Source of the DNA: Dorea sp. AF36-15AT
GTDB taxonomy: Bacteria > Bacillota > Clostridia > Lachnospirales > Lachnospiraceae
Direction: 5' to 3'
Length of the DNA: 64,000 bases
Assembly (NCBI RefSeq): GCF_003477705.1
Contig: NZ_QUDV01000001.1
Location: 62,001 to 126,000, forward strand
Below, in pieces: positions 62,976 through 64,000 of this stretch (position 1 is the stretch's first letter; every line of letters begins with the position of its first letter). The notes under the pieces were generated by a model. That model was not told where the DNA came from and made no database searches. It was given only the letters and a program-made list of their open reading frames with translations. Made by a program: the position numbers and the translations under genes.

Positions 62976-64000
62976 ATGCAGCAAGATAAAATGAACATAA
63001 AGAAGAATGCTATAATAATTGTGAAGAGCGTTGGTTTGTTAGTATCAACGATAGTCATACTGTTATGTTTTAGTATTAAATGGATGTTTGAGACATGGGC
63101 AAATTTAACTATGGATGAATTAATATATCACCTTAAGGCTCCATTAGAAGGAACGAATGAGGATATGATATGGGGTTACATATTGAAATGTATATTGCCT
63201 ACAATTATTATCTTTATAATTGTATTCGCAATTATGAAGATGATAAATAAAAAAGGGAAAAAGAATGGTAAATTTTTAGGTGTAATATGCGTTGTTTCAA
63301 TAGGTGTGATGTGTATTAGTATATACAATGTATGGACTAAACTGGATGTTGGAGAATATATTTCAGGACAGAATGAATTTTCGACATTTATTGATGATAA
63401 TTATGTGGATCCCAGGAATGTTGATATTGTATTTCCGGAAAAAAAGAGAAATCTTATTTACATTTTTTTAGAGTCGATGGAAACAACCTATACAGATGAA
63501 AAAAATGGCGGAGCATTTGAAGAAAATGTAATTCCGGAACTCACAAAACTTGCACAAGAAAACGAAGATTTTTCTGGAAAAAGCAAGAAACTGAATGGAG
63601 GATATTCATTAACAGGAAGTACATGGACGATGGGGGCTATGTTTGCTCAGACATCTGGATTGCCATTAAAAATATCAATTAGTGCAAACGAAATGGATAC
63701 ACAGAAAAGCTTTTTTCCTGGGATTGTAACGATTGGTGATATTTTGGGCGATGCAGGATATTCGCAGACGTTAATGATAGGATCGGATGCAACTTTTGGC
63801 GGAAGACGGTTGTATTTTACAGACCATGGAAATTATGATATTTTTGATTATAACTATGTTGCGCAGCAAGGAATGTTATCTGATGAATATCCGGTATGGT
63901 GGGGATACGATGATAAAAAGTTATTTGAATTTGCAAAAGAAAAATTAAACGAATTATCAGATCAAGACGAACCTTTCAATTTGACTATGCTAACAGTTGA
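62976..64000 (+). CDS. LTA-synthase-like sulfatase/phosphoglycerol transferase (3' end outside window)
   Basis: Open from ATG 62976 to the window end, 341 residues visible. Three hydrophobic segments (about residues 13-32, 65-88 and 100-116) are followed by an extracellular sulfatase fold: LIYIFLESMETTY (metal site, near residue 165), the catalytic-Thr region YSLTGSTWTMGAMFAQTSGLPL (near residue 210) and FTDHGNYDIFDY. Such enzymes transfer glycerol phosphate from phosphatidylglycerol to teichoic acids or other surface glycans. AAAGGAAAT precedes the ATG. AT-rich like its neighbour. Confidence 0.88.
   Translation, partial: MQQDKMNIKKNAIIIVKSVGLLVSTIVILLCFSIKWMFETWANLTMDELIYHLKAPLEGTNEDMIWGYILKCILPTIIIFIIVFAIMKMINKKGKKNGKFLGVICVVSIGVMCISIYNVWTKLDVGEYISGQNEFSTFIDDNYVDPRNVDIVFPEKKRNLIYIFLESMETTYTDEKNGGAFEENVIPELTKLAQENEDFSGKSKKLNGGYSLTGSTWTMGAMFAQTSGLPLKISISANEMDTQKSFFPGIVTIGDILGDAGYSQTLMIGSDATFGGRRLYFTDHGNYDIFDYNYVAQQGMLSDEYPVWWGYDDKKLFEFAKEKLNELSDQDEPFNLTMLTV

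Overview
The window is a stretch of chromosome from a low-to-mid GC, anaerobic gut-type Firmicute, most likely a member of the Lachnospiraceae (Clostridia). The reasons are the Gram-positive gene set (hprK and Ser46-type HPr, CdaA/CdaR, long HPF, a prfB with the classical +1 frameshift, RecD2, ComFC), AGGAGG-type ribosome binding sites, a bile salt hydrolase, a LevR/sigma-54 mannose-family PTS locus, and the absence of outer-membrane genes. No rRNA, tRNA, CRISPR array or intact insertion sequence was seen.

Layout. 1-8.2 kb: the end of hprK, a ROK glucokinase, a class A penicillin-binding protein with a Gly/Asn-rich tail, yigZ, hpf, a PsiE-like membrane protein and typA. 8.4-12.1 kb: a two-OB-fold SSB-like protein, dapA, dapB, a small repeat lipoprotein and a HisA of the eukaryotic HIS6 type. 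12.1-19.8 kb: a strongly structured leader, then secA, prfB (frameshifted), hom, a phosphoglycerate-mutase-like proposed homoserine kinase, and lysC; dapA/dapB, hom, the kinase and lysC together cover much of the aspartate-family pathway.

19.8-33.8 kb is the accessory part: rpoN (sigma-54) divergent from a split transketolase, a medium-chain dehydrogenase, a LevR-type sigma-54 activator, a mannose-family PTS with duplicated EIIA-EIIB pairs plus EIIC and EIID, a class II aldolase, an iron-type alcohol dehydrogenase and a zinc alcohol dehydrogenase. Three good sigma-54 promoters are visible: one before rpoN itself, one before the transketolase and one before the PTS. All lie beside copies of the heptamer AACACAC. 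The region looks like a self-contained sigma-54 regulon for an unidentified sugar or polyol that is imported as a phosphate, oxidised and split.

33.8-44.9 kb: CYTH and DJ-1 proteins, tig-clpP-clpX-lon-engB (protein folding and quality control), an AI-2E-type permease, two half-size chromate-transporter proteins and a bile salt hydrolase. 45.1-47.2 kb: an AT-rich two-gene cassette (AAA ATPase plus RloB-like protein) resembling AbiL phage-defence systems, with its own strong promoter. 47.3-61.5 kb: uvrB-uvrA, an MreB-type actin, recD2-comFC, two unknown membrane proteins, cdaA-cdaR (cyclic di-AMP synthesis), HPr and a sugar nucleotidyltransferase. 61.5-64 kb turns AT-rich and starts a cell-surface region: an acyltransferase and a truncated LTA-synthase-like sulfatase.

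Coordinates, motifs and hairpins were read by eye from the sequence. Family names come from recognised motifs and were not checked by database search.
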